A stretch of DNA of 64,000 nt, from NCBI GenBank assembly GCA_945883545.1, contig CAMCXT010000007.1:18445-82444 (forward strand), written 5' to 3'. Below are positions 16,703-26,275 of this stretch, piece after piece. A model generated the notes under the pieces. It worked only from the letters and a program-made list of their open reading frames with translations. It was not told the DNA's origin and did no database searches. This DNA is from Chitinophaga pinensis. Its GTDB lineage: Bacteria > Bacteroidota > Bacteroidia > M30B66. The translations under genes and the position numbers were made by a program. Numbering within the stretch: position 1 is the first letter of the stretch; each line of letters starts with the position of its first letter.

Positions 16703-17434
16703 ATGAAACGCGAAATCACTTCTTGGTATAGCCCTGCACTGAGCCAGGATATGCCCATTTCAGTATACGGGCATTATGGCTTTTCTATATTGTTAATTCC
16801 AACTGCAGCTGCCGATTATCTCGAATATGAGCGTTTTCAAATGATGGATGCTTTGGCGCCAGTGCTCGATTCGGGGAAATGCAAAATTTACTCCATCAAT
16901 TCAATTAACAATGAAAGTTGGTTGAACAATGATATGTACCCTCCTCACAAAGCCATTCGTCACAACCAGTTCAACGAGTACGTTGTGAATGAGGTTATTC
17001 CGTTCATCAAAGAAACCAGTAGCGATGATACCCCAATTTACACCTGTGGTGCGAGTTTCGGAGCACTGCACGCAATGAATTTGTTCCTCCGTTTTCCGGA
17101 TAAATTCAATGGTGCCATCTCGATGAGTGGAGTTTACAATTTGGCCGAATACACCAAGGGATTTTACGATGATCAGGTTTATTTCAACTCCCCAGAACAC
17201 TACATACAGAACTTGAACGATCCGTGGTATCTAGAAAAAATTAGAGCAAGCAAGCATATTCATCTCTACACAGGAAGTGGAGATTACGAAGATCCAGAGG
17301 CAAGCAGAAGATTCTCATCAATCTTGAATGAAAAGCAGATTCCACACGACTTAGGTATCTGGGGCACCGACATTAAACACGACTGGCCAACATGGAGAAT
17401 GATGCTTCCATTCATCCTCGAAGAGAAATTTTAA
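16703..17434 (+). CDS. Esterase-like alpha/beta hydrolase
   Basis: A 243-residue cytosolic protein of the putative esterase (PF00756-like) group. The nucleophile elbow CGASFGALHAMNLFLRFP (serine at about residue 117) and the late histidine region (DIKHDWPTWRMMLPF, about 220) give the expected Ser and His; an Asp is likely in YTGSGDYEDP (about 192). The N-terminal half (WYSPALSQDMPISVYGHYG) matches bacterial esterases that open with a strand pair. No signal peptide is visible. The substrate is unknown. Confidence 0.75.
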   Translation: MKREITSWYSPALSQDMPISVYGHYGFSILLIPTAAADYLEYERFQMMDALAPVLDSGKCKIYSINSINNESWLNNDMYPPHKAIRHNQFNEYVVNEVIPFIKETSSDDTPIYTCGASFGALHAMNLFLRFPDKFNGAISMSGVYNLAEYTKGFYDDQVYFNSPEHYIQNLNDPWYLEKIRASKHIHLYTGSGDYEDPEASRRFSSILNEKQIPHDLGIWGTDIKHDWPTWRMMLPFILEEKF

Positions 17435-17528
17435 ACACTTTTGCATCAAGGAGTTCTGTGTTACACTTGTTGCCAAAGAGTGTTCAATCACGCATTATTC
17501 CTTTATCTTCACGGCTGGAATTTAAGAT

Positions 17529-18119
17529 ATGTTAGCTCTAAAGCGCTTTTACGACGTGCAATTGGCTGAGGTGATAGACCGCATGCGATTGGAACTTGAT
17601 AGAAGATACACCTACCACACAGTTGAGCACACGCTTGATGTGATCAAGTGCTGCGAGGAAATCAGTTTCGCCGAAGGCCTTAATGAAAGCGAATGCCTCA
17701 TTCTTCAAATTTCCGCCTTGTTTCATGATACGGGTTTCCTTTTGTCGAGAACTAACCATGAAGAACGAAGCGTTGATATTTTCACCGAAGCGCGTGCCGA
17801 ATTTCAACTCGAGCCTTCACACATTCGTGAAATTGAAAATTGCATTCGCGCTACAAGAGTTCCACAAGAACCGCAGTCTCGCCTAGAACAAATTATTTGT
17901 GATGCAGACCTCGATTATCTTGGTAGAACAGATTTTTGGACAATCTCCGATAGCCTGTTTGTGGAAATGACCAATTGTAAAGAAATTTCTGGATCAGCAG
18001 CTTGGAAAGAATTGCAGATTAAGTTCATGTCCGCCCATAGGTTTCATACCAAGTTTTCGAAGAACAGAAGAGATGATCAACTCAAGATAAATCTCGATGA
18101 AGTGAAAGCCAAGAATTAA
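17529..18119 (+). CDS. HD-domain metal-dependent phosphohydrolase
   Basis: A 196-residue protein of the HD superfamily. Metal ligands are visible as YHTVEHT (about residue 30), ALFHDTGF (the HD pair, about residue 65) and CDADLDYLG (the distal Asp, about residue 126). Similar short HD proteins act on nucleotides or cyclic dinucleotides, but the substrate here is unknown. It lies 94 bp after the esterase gene and 74 bp before the stress-protein gene on the same strand. Confidence 0.8.
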   Translation: MLALKRFYDVQLAEVIDRMRLELDRRYTYHTVEHTLDVIKCCEEISFAEGLNESECLILQISALFHDTGFLLSRTNHEERSVDIFTEARAEFQLEPSHIREIENCIRATRVPQEPQSRLEQIICDADLDYLGRTDFWTISDSLFVEMTNCKEISGSAAWKELQIKFMSAHRFHTKFSKNRRDDQLKINLDEVKAKN

Positions 18120-18193
18120 ACAATTCGAAAAAACATTCTTCAGTTAACTGCACCCAACATTCAACATAATCAAATTGTAATTGCCAAACATCA

Positions 18194-19069
18194 ATGGAAA
18201 ATAAATCAATTCGCCCTATAGATTCTGAAACAATTATGGTTCCGACAGATTTTACGGAAGCTGCAGAGAATGCATTGAAACACGCTTTAATGCTTGCAAA
18301 AATCTTCAGTAAAAAAGTTGATTTGCTACATGTTGTTCCTGACGGCAGAAGCGCGGGTAATGATGAGGATAAGGCCCTTCAAACTATGAAAGAGATGGCC
18401 GATAAATTCAGCAGTACTTCAGGAATTAAAATTGATTACTGGGTTCGCCGTGGAAGTATTTTCGATGCGATTGGCGAATTCGCCGATGAAATTGATGCTG
18501 CACTTGTTGTGATGGGAACCCACGGTGTTACTGGTCTTCAGCATGTTGTTGGAAGTAAGGCATTGCGCGTGATCACCAATGCAAATCGTCCATTTGTAGT
18601 GGTACAGAAAAAGCCTATGCGAGAACATGGTTTTAAGAACATCGTTCTGCCAATAGATTTCTCCAAACAAACGAAACAAAAGTTGGTGTGGGCAGCCGAA
18701 TTGTCGGCTAAATTTAATTGTGAATTTCACATCCTTGCCGCGCATGAAAGCGATGAATATGCTGCCAAAGCAGTGAACAACAATGTGGCTTATGCAGAGA
18801 AATATCTCAGCGATAGAAATTGTAAGTTCTCTGTAACACACGCTTTGAAGGGTGATTTTACAAAAGAAACCATGCGCTTCTCAGCAACTGTAGATGCTGA
18901 TCTTATTGTAATTATGACCAATCAGGAAAAGGAATTTGCACACTACATTATTGGTCCTTATGAGCAAAATGTTATTGCCAATGATGCTCAAATTCCTGTG
19001 ATGACCCTCAATCCTGTCGACAATATGAAGGCAGGAAGTGGTCACCTATTTAATTTCAGCAATTACTAA
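18194..19069 (+). CDS. Universal stress protein, tandem UspA domains
   Basis: A 291-residue protein with two UspA domains. The first runs from IMVPTDFTEAAENALKHAL (about residue 15) to GTHGVTGLQHVVGSKALRVI, which carries the G-x-G-type nucleotide site (GTHG...GS). The second begins at IVLPIDFSKQTKQKLVWAA (about residue 153) and has a weaker ATP site (MTNQEKEFAHYIIGPYEQNV). Tandem Usp proteins are common in Bacteroidota and respond to stress or starvation. It is convergent with serS. Confidence 0.88.
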   Translation: MENKSIRPIDSETIMVPTDFTEAAENALKHALMLAKIFSKKVDLLHVVPDGRSAGNDEDKALQTMKEMADKFSSTSGIKIDYWVRRGSIFDAIGEFADEIDAALVVMGTHGVTGLQHVVGSKALRVITNANRPFVVVQKKPMREHGFKNIVLPIDFSKQTKQKLVWAAELSAKFNCEFHILAAHESDEYAAKAVNNNVAYAEKYLSDRNCKFSVTHALKGDFTKETMRFSATVDADLIVIMTNQEKEFAHYIIGPYEQNVIANDAQIPVMTLNPVDNMKAGSGHLFNFSNY

Positions 19070-19207
19070 AACTGCTCAAAATATAGGGAGCAGAATCGGT
19101 AATAATTTTAAAGGTCAAACACGAGCAGTCAAACTACGATTAGATTCGTCTAACCTTAGTGTGAGGTATTATTTTTCACGCAAAGTTGAAATGTTCCTTC
19201 TCGAAAA

Positions 19208-20482
19208 TTAGTCGATCATTTCAAAACCAACATAAGGCAACAATGCCTTCGGGATACGAATGCCTTCAGGTGTTTGATGATTTTCGAGCATAGCGGCTAC
19301 GATTCTTGGAAGTGCCAATGCAGAACCATTTAATGTGTGCGCTAATCTTGGTTTTTGGTCGCCTTCTTTGAAACGCAATTTCAAACGATTGCTTTGGAAT
19401 GCCTCAAAATTGGATGTAGAACTCACTTCCAACCACTTATTTTGGGCGGCTGAGTAAACTTCCATGTCGTAAGTGTAAGCCGATGCAAAACCCATGTCAC
19501 CGCCGCAAAGTTGAAGTACACGATAAGGCAATTCCAAATCTTTCAACAAGTCAGTCACGTGGTTACGCATTTCCTCTAGGATATCGTACGATTTGTCGGG
19601 ATGCGCAATTTGTACAATCTCCACTTTATCAAACTGATGCAAACGATTCAGTCCACGAACATCTTTTCCATAAGATCCCGCTTCTCTTCTGAAACATGGC
19701 GTGTAACCGCAAGCTTTGATAGGTAAATCTTCAGCTTTTTGAATTGTGTCGCGGAAGATGTTGGTAATTGGAACTTCTGCCGTTGGAATCATAAAATACC
19801 CATCCTCAGGCATATAGTACATTTGTCCTTCCTTGTCGGGAAGTTGTCCTGTTCCAAAACCTGAATCTGCATTTACCATCAATGGCGCTTGGTATTCTGT
19901 GTAACCAGCATTGGTCGCTTTTTCGAGGAAGAAATTGATCAATCCGCGCTGAAGTTTTGCACCTTTCCCTTTGTAGAATGGAAAACCAGCACCGGTTACT
20001 TTAACACCCAACTCAAAATCGATGATGTCGTATTTTTTTGCCAAATCCCAGTGTGGCATTGCTCCTTCATGTAATGTTGGAATACTGCCATGCTCTTCAT
20101 CAATCACGTTTTCGTCTGGACCTGTTCCAAAAGGAATCATGTAACAAGGAACATTCGGAAGGGTGTAAAGAATTTCACGGATGGCCGTTTCTTTTTCTTC
20201 CAATTCTAGTTCTAGTCCTTTGGTTTTTTCTTTGATTTCGACTGTTTCAGCTTTCAAAACGTTTGCCTCAGCAGCTTTTCCGTTCTTGAACAAATCGCCA
20301 ATTTCCCGCGCAATTTGGTTGGCACGCGCCAATAAATTATCCAAATCGCTTTGGTTTTTCTTGCGTTCATCATCCAGCGCAATGATCGAAAGTACCTTTT
20401 CACGAGCGTCGAGATTGTTTCGTTTTGAGAGGCCAGCAATTACTTCCTCAGTATTTTCGCGGAGATATGGAACTTGCAACAT
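19208..20482 (-). CDS. serS: Seryl-tRNA synthetase
   Basis: A class II aminoacyl-tRNA synthetase of 424 residues that charges tRNA-Ser. Residues 1-110 form the coiled-coil tRNA-binding arm (NNLDAREKVLSII, EEKETAIREIL). The catalytic core has motif 2 FRREAGSYGKDVRGLNRLHQ near residue 270 and motif 3 NGSALALPRIVAAMLE near 385. The start is placed at 20482 (MLQVPYLRENTEEV), the family's usual start, rather than 14 codons upstream, because a promoter lies between the two. Confidence 0.95.
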   Translation of the reverse strand: MLQVPYLRENTEEVIAGLSKRNNLDAREKVLSIIALDDERKKNQSDLDNLLARANQIAREIGDLFKNGKAAEANVLKAETVEIKEKTKGLELELEEKETAIREILYTLPNVPCYMIPFGTGPDENVIDEEHGSIPTLHEGAMPHWDLAKKYDIIDFELGVKVTGAGFPFYKGKGAKLQRGLINFFLEKATNAGYTEYQAPLMVNADSGFGTGQLPDKEGQMYYMPEDGYFMIPTAEVPITNIFRDTIQKAEDLPIKACGYTPCFRREAGSYGKDVRGLNRLHQFDKVEIVQIAHPDKSYDILEEMRNHVTDLLKDLELPYRVLQLCGGDMGFASAYTYDMEVYSAAQNKWLEVSSTSNFEAFQSNRLKLRFKEGDQKPRLAHTLNGSALALPRIVAAMLENHQTPEGIRIPKALLPYVGFEMID

Positions 20483-20505
20483 GAAGTTTGACTTTTTTGA
20501 AAGCG

Positions 20506-20534
20506 CAAAATTAAAGCTATCCAATTCGTTTCAA
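20506..20534 (-). promoter_or_regulatory. Promoter of serS (TTG, 18 bp, TAATTTTG)
   Basis: The minus strand carries TTG (20532-20534), an 18-bp spacer and TAATTTTG (20506-20513), matching both parts of the Bacteroidota sigma-ABfr consensus. It lies 24 bp before the chosen serS start and excludes the earlier in-frame ATG. Confidence 0.65.
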
Positions 20535-20573
20535 TGATTTTATTTCACAATTTTTAGCAACTGATTGATTTCA

Positions 20574-20581
20574 TAGATTTG
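20574..20581 (+). promoter_or_regulatory. -7 promoter element (TAGATTTG) of the T9SS Ig-repeat gene
   Basis: TAGATTTG matches TAnnTTTG and ends 6 bases before the ATG at 20588, so the transcript would have almost no leader. Confidence 0.4.
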
Positions 20582-20587
20582 TAGATC

Positions 20588-23500
20588 ATGTTAAAGGAGC
20601 TGAAAAACGTATTAGTGATTCTATTATTCGTTTGTGGCACTTTATCAAATGCTCAAATATTCACTTCCTGCAATTCATCGTTTGCATATCCAGATAGCGG
20701 AATAAATTATTTGCCCAACTTACTTGAAGAATTCGAATTGGAAGTAGATCCACAATTCTTTGTTTCTGTAGATCTTACAGATGTCCAAATTGCGACAGGT
20801 GATACCTTACGTTTTTTTGACCCTACATTTCCTAATCTTCCTCCTTTGGCAGTCATTACTTCAGGTCAAGGACCGCAGTCTCTGTCATCCTTTAGTAATC
20901 GACTGAAATATCAATTTACCTCCGATTCATCAGAAGAATCAAGTGGTTTCGATTTCACGATCAAATGCAATCAAGCTTTGAATTTCAGCCTTTTGTTGCA
21001 TCAAGACTCACTTTGCGCCGTAAGCGAACTCTCATTTATTACCGTATCAGAATTTCCTCCAACCCCATCTTACTTTCTGATATTTCGCTCAGCTGCAGAG
21101 TTTAGCGACACTTTAACTGTTGATTTCGTAAACGACACATCTTCAATTCTGTTGCCTGAAATTCTCCCACCTGGAAATTGCACTGTTTATTTTTTGCCAA
21201 GCGATTCCATTTGGCAACCGCTGCGAGATTCGGCAACATTTTACATTCATCCACCAACTGAAATTCCAACCATTGTTGGAGACTCCACTTTTTGCGCTGC
21301 GCCCACTTGGATGCAAAGTTCAATTGATGGAAATCTGCAATGGTTTGTAAACGATACCTTGGTTCCTGGAGCCCAATCAAGCTTTTTCGAAGTCACAGAG
21401 CCAGGCGTTTATCAGCTCCAAAATTCTGGCGTTTGTGGTGTTGTATTGTCATTGCCATTTACACTTTTACAGCTTCAGCTTCCCCCGGCGCCATTGCTTA
21501 CGCCCATTGGTTTGCAGCAAATATGTGTAGGCACAGAACTATCTGCTTCATGGGTGGCTGAAACAGATTCAATTACTTGGATTTTCGATGGAACTGCGCT
21601 GAACCAGCAATCCGAAAATCTCCAACTTTCCGCCGTAGGCGCTTATGTGATAGAATCGATTAACCAATGTGGTTCTTCATTTTCGGATACTTTGTGGATA
21701 GAAAATCTGTTCCCGCCTGCGCCACCTGAAATTCAAGCGGATGGACCACTTGCTTTTTGCCAAGGAAACGATGTTGTGTTTTCTATCGAAGCTCTGCCTC
21801 AAACGGTTATTGCATGGTTCGAAAACAATCAGCCACTGAACCTTACTGGAAATTCAATCACAGTGAATGAAGCAGGCACTTATACAGTCGAATTAACCAA
21901 TAGCTGCGGAACTGTATCAAGTGTAAATTCACCGTCGGTGGTGATTCAAGAAAATCCGCCGATTCCTGTAATTACGCCTGCCGGTCCCACCGAACTCTGC
22001 GAAGGAAATACGGTTGTTTTGGCTGTAGATCTTCCTGCTAACGCTAGTTTTTCCTGGTACCAGAACGGACAATCGCTAAACAACAGCAACGAAATTTTAC
22101 AGGTTACGGAGTCGGGAAATTATACCGCTATCGCGGAAAACAACTGCGGAACTGCTGCCGCGATCAATTCGATTCCGGTGCTCATCAATCCTTTGCCGGA
22201 GATTCCTCTGCTTTTCGCCCAGGGAAACCCATTCTTGTGTAATGGAAGTTCGGTGCTTGTTGCAACCACTCCTCAAAATGGCGTTACTTGGCAATGGAAG
22301 CGCAACGGAAACAATGTTTCATCCAGTACCAACAGCGTACTTGTTTCTCAAGCAGGTGTTTACACGCTTACAGTGTCGAATGGATGTGGTATAGCAACTT
22401 CTTCCAATCAAATAGATGTTTCTTCGGGTGCTGCTCCGGTTTTGCCCAATATTCAAGTAACTGGTGCGACTTCTTTTTGCGAAGGCTTATCGGTGACGCT
22501 TACCACAACACCGCAAAATGGCGTTCTGATCGAATGGCTTAGAAATGGTTTCCCCAGCGGATTAACCGGCTATCAAGTGCAAGCCACCGAAGCAGGAGTT
22601 TACACAGTTCGGGTTTCGAATGCTTGCGACACGCTGTTTTCAACGCAATTCACCAATGTTGTGGTTTTTCCACTTCCTCCTGTAGAAACTATCGTTTACA
22701 GCGGTTCATTGAATAGGTGCGAGGGCGATAGTCTTTTACTTACTGTGAATCCACTCAGCAATGTGAGTTACCAATGGAAGCGAAATGGAGTGGTTTTCGG
22801 TCCGAATGCACCCCAAGTAACTGTTTTTGAGGAAGGTTTATATCAGATTTCTTTAGCAAACAGCTGTGGGTCGACTTTGTCGGAAAATAGCCTTTACCTC
22901 AATGTGGACTCGTTGCAACCAATACAACCTGAAATAATTGCACAGCCAGGTCCTGCACTTTGTCCTGGTGGATATGTATTGCTCAACGCTCCACCTGTAG
23001 ATTTTCAAGAGTACACTTGGTATCTCGATGGGAGCTTATTAGATGGCTTCAATGGTCCGGTTTTACAGGCCACCGAATGGGGAACATATTCTGTTCAAAG
23101 TGGCAATGCCTGCGGAATTTCGGGCGTTTCGGGTGGTGTAACCTTGGGGCCTGGCGATCCTCCTCCACCATTTGATTTGTATTCTAATGGTGATCTCACC
23201 GAGTTTTGCAGCAACGATAGTTTGTTTATTACTGCTCAAGTGCCGTTTGGCGTTTCGGTTAGGTGGTTTTTGAATGGAGATTCATTGATTGAAGGGCCTT
23301 CTCAAATTGCTGCACGTTTGCCTGGAATTTACACCGCCAATGCTTGGAATGGCTGCGGCGAAGCTCTTGCAAACGACACTTTGAATCTGACAACTATCGA
23401 AGCTCCAGAAGTTCCTGTGATTACCGAAAATAATGGAGTTTTAAGCTGTTCTGCCATCGAATCGGTTTCGTGGCTCGATTCATCTTTACAACCAATTCTT

Positions 23501-23854
23501 GGAGCAACAACCACGAGCTATCAGCCAGCTCCAATCAATGCGACCTATTTTGTGCGCGTTACAGCCGAAAATGGATGTTCAGAGATTTCTGCACCGTATG
23601 ATTACATAATTGATGGTATTGAAATCATCGATGATCGATTCATGATATCACCAAATCCGGCTTCAGAAAAACTGTTGATCGAGACGAATAGGTTTGGTGA
23701 TGAGCTTTCCATTTTCAACCTGACGGGGCAAACGGTTTGGCATCGGAGCACAAAAAATCAGGCTGGAAATATATTGATTTATGTTTCAGAAATGCCTGCA
23801 GGACTTTATTTTGTTCGCCTCGGAAGCGCTGTGAAACCTTTGGTAATTCAGTAA
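20588..23854 (+). CDS. Secreted multi-Ig-like protein with T9SS type A sorting domain
   Basis: A 1088-residue surface or secreted protein. Residues 1-22 are a signal peptide (VLVILLFVCGTLSNAQ). From about residue 230 come nine Ig/PKD-like repeats of about 80 residues, each with a Cys near its start (CEG or CxG), a W(F/Y)xNG core and a closing G-x-Y...N-x-CG, so each probably holds one disulphide. The C-terminal 75 residues (ISPNPASEKLLIETNRFGDE, MPAGLYFVRL) are a T9SS type A CTD that directs export through the type IX machinery. It is probably an adhesin or surface protein; the ligand is unknown. Confidence 0.8.
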   Translation: MLKELKNVLVILLFVCGTLSNAQIFTSCNSSFAYPDSGINYLPNLLEEFELEVDPQFFVSVDLTDVQIATGDTLRFFDPTFPNLPPLAVITSGQGPQSLSSFSNRLKYQFTSDSSEESSGFDFTIKCNQALNFSLLLHQDSLCAVSELSFITVSEFPPTPSYFLIFRSAAEFSDTLTVDFVNDTSSILLPEILPPGNCTVYFLPSDSIWQPLRDSATFYIHPPTEIPTIVGDSTFCAAPTWMQSSIDGNLQWFVNDTLVPGAQSSFFEVTEPGVYQLQNSGVCGVVLSLPFTLLQLQLPPAPLLTPIGLQQICVGTELSASWVAETDSITWIFDGTALNQQSENLQLSAVGAYVIESINQCGSSFSDTLWIENLFPPAPPEIQADGPLAFCQGNDVVFSIEALPQTVIAWFENNQPLNLTGNSITVNEAGTYTVELTNSCGTVSSVNSPSVVIQENPPIPVITPAGPTELCEGNTVVLAVDLPANASFSWYQNGQSLNNSNEILQVTESGNYTAIAENNCGTAAAINSIPVLINPLPEIPLLFAQGNPFLCNGSSVLVATTPQNGVTWQWKRNGNNVSSSTNSVLVSQAGVYTLTVSNGCGIATSSNQIDVSSGAAPVLPNIQVTGATSFCEGLSVTLTTTPQNGVLIEWLRNGFPSGLTGYQVQATEAGVYTVRVSNACDTLFSTQFTNVVVFPLPPVETIVYSGSLNRCEGDSLLLTVNPLSNVSYQWKRNGVVFGPNAPQVTVFEEGLYQISLANSCGSTLSENSLYLNVDSLQPIQPEIIAQPGPALCPGGYVLLNAPPVDFQEYTWYLDGSLLDGFNGPVLQATEWGTYSVQSGNACGISGVSGGVTLGPGDPPPPFDLYSNGDLTEFCSNDSLFITAQVPFGVSVRWFLNGDSLIEGPSQIAARLPGIYTANAWNGCGEALANDTLNLTTIEAPEVPVITENNGVLSCSAIESVSWLDSSLQPILGATTTSYQPAPINATYFVRVTAENGCSEISAPYDYIIDGIEIIDDRFMISPNPASEKLLIETNRFGDELSIFNLTGQTVWHRSTKNQAGNILIYVSEMPAGLYFVRLGSAVKPLVIQ

Positions 23855-23865
23855 ATCTGGTTGAA

Positions 23866-23909
23866 AAAAGCATCCAAGATCAACGAGTGGTACGATGCTT
23901 CATTTTTTG
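23866..23909 (+). terminator. Weak hairpin terminator of the T9SS gene
   Basis: AAGCATC (23868-23874) pairs with GATGCTT (23894-23900), followed by CATTTTTT. The loop is long (19 bases), so the call is tentative. It overlaps the prfB promoter region. Confidence 0.35.
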
Positions 23910-23911
23910 GT

Positions 23912-23919
23912 TACTTTTG
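23912..23919 (+). promoter_or_regulatory. -7 promoter element (TACTTTTG) of prfB
   Basis: TACTTTTG is a full consensus -7 element 7 bases before the prfB ATG at 23927. Confidence 0.5.
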
Positions 23920-23926
23920 CGCCACT

Positions 23927-25025
23927 ATGATCCAACCTGACCAAATTACAGCATTGGATGATCGCCTGGATGCGTTAAGGAGGCATCTTTGACGTCGATC
24001 GTAAACTTGCTGAAATAGAATTCGAAGAGCGCGCAACTACTGCTCAAGACTTTTGGGACAACCCCGAAATTGCTGAAAAAAAGCTCAAACAGATCCGAGA
24101 CAAGAAAGTGTGGACTGATGGTTTCAAGAAGGTTTATGCCGGATTGGAAGACCTTAAGGTTATCGTTGACTTTTACAAGGAAGATGGAGCAACTGAAGCA
24201 GAAGTTGATCAACAGCATCAATTGGTTTTAGTTGATCTTGAAGAGCTCGAGTTTAAAAATATGCTTTCGGGCAAGGAAGACAACCTCAGTTGTGTTCTTA
24301 CGATTAACTCTGGAGCAGGCGGTACAGAAAGCTGCGACTGGGCTTCGATGTTGTTTCGGATGTATAAAATGTGGGCCGAAAAACGCGGCTACAAGATCAC
24401 CGAAGTCGACTTTCAAGATGGCGATGTAGCAGGGATTAAATCTGCTACCATTCAGATTGATGGTGAGTTTGCATTTGGTTACCTCAAGGGCGAAAGTGGT
24501 GTTCACCGTTTGGTGCGTATTTCACCTTTCGATTCTAACGCACGCCGACACACTTCTTTTGCATCAGTTTATGCTTATCCGTTGATCGACGATACGATTG
24601 AGATTCATATCAACCCTGCCGACATTGAATGGGATACATTCCGTGCAGGTGGTGCAGGTGGACAGAACGTAAACAAGGTTGAAACAGCGGTTCGATTGTT
24701 CCACAAGCCTTCTGGAATTATCATAAAAAACCAGGAAAGTCGTTCTCAGCTTCAGAACAAAGAAAAGGCAATGCAACTTTTGAAGTCTCAGCTTTTCGAA
24801 ATCGAGATGCGGAAACGCCAGGAAAGTACAGCAGCCATCGAAGGTTCTAAGAAGCGCATTGAGTGGGGATCGCAAATCAGAAACTACGTTTTTCACCCCT
24901 ACAAATTGGTGAAGGATTTAAGAACTGATATAGAGACTTCCGATGTTCAGGGTGTTATGGACGGCGATTTGGATCCATTCATCAAGTCGTATTTGATGGA
25001 ATACGGATCGAATCCAACGGCGTAG
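23927..25025 (+). CDS. prfB: Peptide chain release factor 2 with programmed +1 frameshift
   Basis: RF2 recognises UGA and UAA stop codons and triggers peptide release. The short first frame (21 codons from ATG 23927) ends at an in-frame TGA at 23990-23992 inside CTTTGAC, preceded by AGGAGG 8 bases earlier: the classic RF2 autoregulatory frameshift site. Shifting +1 joins it to the frame ending at 25025, giving about 365 residues, the normal size. The shifted protein has the SPF tripeptide of RF2 ([12 protein letters not shown]) and the catalytic GGQ ([13 protein letters not shown], about residue 245). Confidence 0.96.
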
Positions 25026-25066
25026 GTAGGATAAAAGACTTTCTTTAAATATCGGAATTTCGATAG

Positions 25067-26041
25067 TTAACTATTGTTCTGAAATAGCGCGTGCAATTTT
25101 CTTTGAAGAATGCTTTTGTCAGGCAGATGTGTTTTATATTGAGAAACCATCGTTTTCGAGAGACTTCTGCTTAGGGAATATTCAACAACTTCTTTGTCTT
25201 TATCCTTACAAAGCAGAACGCCGATGCTTGGATTTTCATTTGATTTTTTTACATCGCGATCTAAAGCTTCAAGATAAAAATTTAGTTGTCCTAGATGGTC
25301 GGGTTTGAATTTATCGGCTTTTAATTCAAATGCAACTAAGCATTGAAGCTCTCTATGATAGAATAGAAGATCAATATAAAAGTCACTATTACCTACCTGA
25401 ATTTTGAACTCTTCTCCAATAAAAATGAAATCTTTTCCAAGCTCTAGGATAAAATTTTTCATTTGCTTTACTAGGCCATTTTGTAATTCAACTTCACTAT
25501 GAGAATCCGGAAGGTTGAGGAACTCAAAAACTTAATCATCTTTAAAAGTATCAGTTAGTTCATTGCTAGGTAACTGCTTTCCTTGATTATTAATTGACTT
25601 AATCATCATTGATCTTTCAAAAAGGCTTGCAGAAATTTGACGGTCAAGCTCTCTCTTACTATAGTTTTCGCGCCTTGTAAGTTGTAAGTAAAACTCAATC
25701 TCCTCAATTGATTTGCACCTTGAAAAAAGGAGCATATTATTCGTCCAACTAATTTCTCTCACCACTGGTGAGAGTTTTGGAAATCTTTTATAAGTCTCAT
25801 AAAATTGTCTCATCCTCCAGATGTTTTTATTGGAGAAGCCTTTTAATGCAGGTTCGTTTTTTTGAATGAATTTTGCCAATTCATCTACAACTGAAGCGCC
25901 CCATTCTGAGTTTTCAATTTTCTTACTTATGTATTCTCCAATATTCCAATACAGATGAATAAGTTCTGAATTCACTGCCTTTATAGCATTGAACCTTGAT
26001 TGTTTTATCAATTGAATTACATCTACAAATCTATCGTCCAT
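25067..26041 (-). pseudogene. YhcG/DUF1016-type PD-(D/E)XK nuclease gene interrupted by one stop codon
   Basis: The frame runs from ATG 26041 to the stop at 25067 with one internal TAA at 25532-25534; both halves are in the same frame and join without a shift. The first 169 residues match the DUF1016 N-terminal domain (HLYWNIGEYISKKIE, FSNKNIWRMRQFYETY). The second half has the PDDEXK nuclease core (FYIDLLFYHRELQCLVAFEL, with D...ELK). The stop falls where relatives have a Tyr or similar in FKDPYVFEF, so a single base change probably made it. The predicted role, DNA cleavage linked to defence or repair, is from the family. It could still be read as two fragments. Confidence 0.8.
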
Positions 26042-26275
26042 TTGGATATACTATTGTAGCGAATTTAAACTTAAGCCTAGAAAACCAGATCAAGTGTTTG
26101 TAAATCGTAAAGCTTAGACGCAATTGCGACAGCAAAAGATCAATTAGTACAATTCATTCTTATTGCATTGTTTGAAAAAGTATAATGCTAAATTTTAAAA
26201 AGAATACAATGAACTGTTATGAATTTAAATAGGGTGTCTACTTACTAAATCTTGAAGAGATTTTGGCAGATGTTT

